This document shows positions 4,745 through 5,542 of a DNA stretch of 5,542 nt, piece by piece. The translations under genes were made by a program, and so were the position numbers. The notes below the pieces were generated by a model. That model saw only the letters and a program-made list of their open reading frames with translations, did not search any database and was not told where the DNA came from. Origin of the DNA: Candidatus Woesearchaeota archaeon (GTDB lineage: Archaea > Nanobdellota > Nanobdellia > Woesearchaeales > UBA11576); contig JAUVBP010000086.1 in the NCBI GenBank assembly GCA_030591125.1, positions 1 to 5,542 of the forward strand, given 5' to 3'. Numbering within the stretch: the first letter of the stretch is position 1; the number at the start of each line of letters is the position of its first letter.

Positions 4745-5542
4745 ATGGTCTCACGTGGTTGGAAGATAGGTCTATTTGCTGCAGGATTAGCAGGATGGTA
4801 TATAGCCACCACTCCGAGGGATGTCCCTCCTGTGGACCAGAAATACAATCTGCCTGCTAAAATATCTGTACTAGAGAGTTCTATCCCTTATGAGACTCGG
4901 CATGTAGGTCCTGGCTGTCCTGTACCTGCTGCAGAAGAGATAGGTGAAGACAGCGGAGAAGGGCAAGGCACTGTAAATTTCGATGAAGGCACTGAGTTCT
5001 CTGTAGACAGGAACAGTCCTGATGGAGATGACACTCCACCCGACAGTGAGACAGGAGACAGCGTCTTTGAATTCAATGACGGTGCAGTGATTGTCGGGGA
5101 CCGGAATGGTCCTGATGTCGACCCTTCAGCATGTAATCTTGAAAAGATAGTGCGCACAGCAGACATCAATTTCTCAAGAGATTTCGAGATAGTCACCGAC
5201 CGGTATAGATTGGTGAAAGATGAAGATCATGCAATCTCACAGATCATAGGACATGTAGGTGCTATGATACCCCGGATACTCTTCGCTGACATGGACATCA
5301 GCTGGGGTCCGGATGCTGACAGATCGAAAGCCATACTCGCGATGCTGGAGAACAACAAGAGCATAGACGGACTGACCGTAAGGATAGACCACACCGCAGC
5401 ATTCGAGGATCTCGGCAGGCTATTCACCGACGACAAGGTCGCTGAAAGGAACAACTGGCTTGCAAGAATGACGTTAGGCCTCATATACAACCTCGGTGAC
5501 GAGATGTGGGCAGAGTTCCGCAGGGGCGATTATTATAATCCA
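4745..5542 (+). CDS. Membrane-anchored or secreted protein, C-terminus beyond window
   Basis: The frame is open for 266 codons from the ATG at 4745 to the right edge with no stop. The N-terminus is short and basic (MVSRGWK), followed by a hydrophobic stretch IGLFAAGLAGWYIATTP (8-24): a single membrane anchor or signal peptide, so most of the protein is probably outside the cell. Residues 25-128 form a low-complexity, acidic, Pro/Gly/Asp-rich linker with two Cys (C58, C130 just after it). It contains a two-copy repeat with a 31-residue period: F-[DN]-[ED]-G followed by DRN-x-PD-x-D, at 77-95 and 107-126. From about 130 a mixed helical and strand domain follows (ADINFSRDFEIVTDRYRLV, 139-157; ARMTLGLIYNLGDEMWAEF, 240-258). 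I do not recognise this domain. A TATA box and GGTG precede the ATG. The Asp-rich repeats might bind calcium; that is speculation. Confidence 0.8.
   Translation, partial: MVSRGWKIGLFAAGLAGWYIATTPRDVPPVDQKYNLPAKISVLESSIPYETRHVGPGCPVPAAEEIGEDSGEGQGTVNFDEGTEFSVDRNSPDGDDTPPDSETGDSVFEFNDGAVIVGDRNGPDVDPSACNLEKIVRTADINFSRDFEIVTDRYRLVKDEDHAISQIIGHVGAMIPRILFADMDISWGPDADRSKAILAMLENNKSIDGLTVRIDHTAAFEDLGRLFTDDKVAERNNWLARMTLGLIYNLGDEMWAEFRRGDYYNP

Noticed and set aside
4888..5490. Two minus-strand open frames (4888-5196 and 5227-5490)
   Set aside because: Both are antisense to the continuous frame from 4745, which has a promoter, a start site and a membrane segment. Their Ser/Pro-rich sequences are typical of shadow frames.
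1..5542. CRISPR array, insertion sequence or attachment site
   Set aside because: No regularly spaced direct repeats, no transposase or integrase, and no paired terminal repeats were seen.

Overview
The window most likely comes from an archaeon, possibly a small-genome DPANN-type lineage; the exact lineage is inference. The start regions carry archaeal-style TATA boxes (TTTAAATA, TTTATATAAA, ATTTAAAAA) about 25-40 bases before start codons, short or nearly absent 5' leaders, GGAGG ribosome-binding sites before downstream operon genes, and tight ATGA stop/start overlaps. The gene content (MoxR-type AAA+ ATPase, HEPN/nucleotidyltransferase pair, ribbon-helix-helix regulator) fits archaea but does not prove it. 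No rRNA, tRNA, transposase or CRISPR array is visible.

Left part (1-3183, all minus strand): one tightly packed operon read from right to left. It encodes a 65-residue ribbon-helix-helix (RHH) DNA-binding protein, a 493-residue MoxR-family AAA+ ATPase with a long insertion, a 288-residue protein of unrecognised family, and a putative HExxH metallopeptidase-like protein that runs off the left edge. All three junctions overlap (4, 4 and 16 bp), so the genes are probably co-translated and the products probably work together. MoxR ATPases usually act as chaperone-like remodellers, often beside von Willebrand factor A (VWA) proteins and metallopeptidase-like proteins. A VWA gene could lie beyond the left edge, but that cannot be seen here.

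Centre (3184-3297): a 114-bp divergent control region. The leftward RHH promoter lies among CTAGTA-type repeats. The rightward promoter is followed by a 20-bp perfect palindrome plus a third half-site in alternating orientation, a strong candidate operator.

Right-centre (3298-4460, plus strand): a two-gene pair with an ATGA overlap. It encodes a winged-HTH/minimal nucleotidyltransferase fusion and a HEPN-domain protein, which has the layout of a HEPN-MNT toxin-antitoxin module. The antitoxin-like protein probably also binds the adjoining operator.

Right (4461-4744): noncoding, or at most holding a 30-codon ORF, with four inverted repeats. From 4745 to the right edge a plus-strand gene encodes a protein with an N-terminal membrane or signal segment, an acidic linker with a 31-residue internal repeat, and a further domain of unknown function. 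It is cut off by the window edge.
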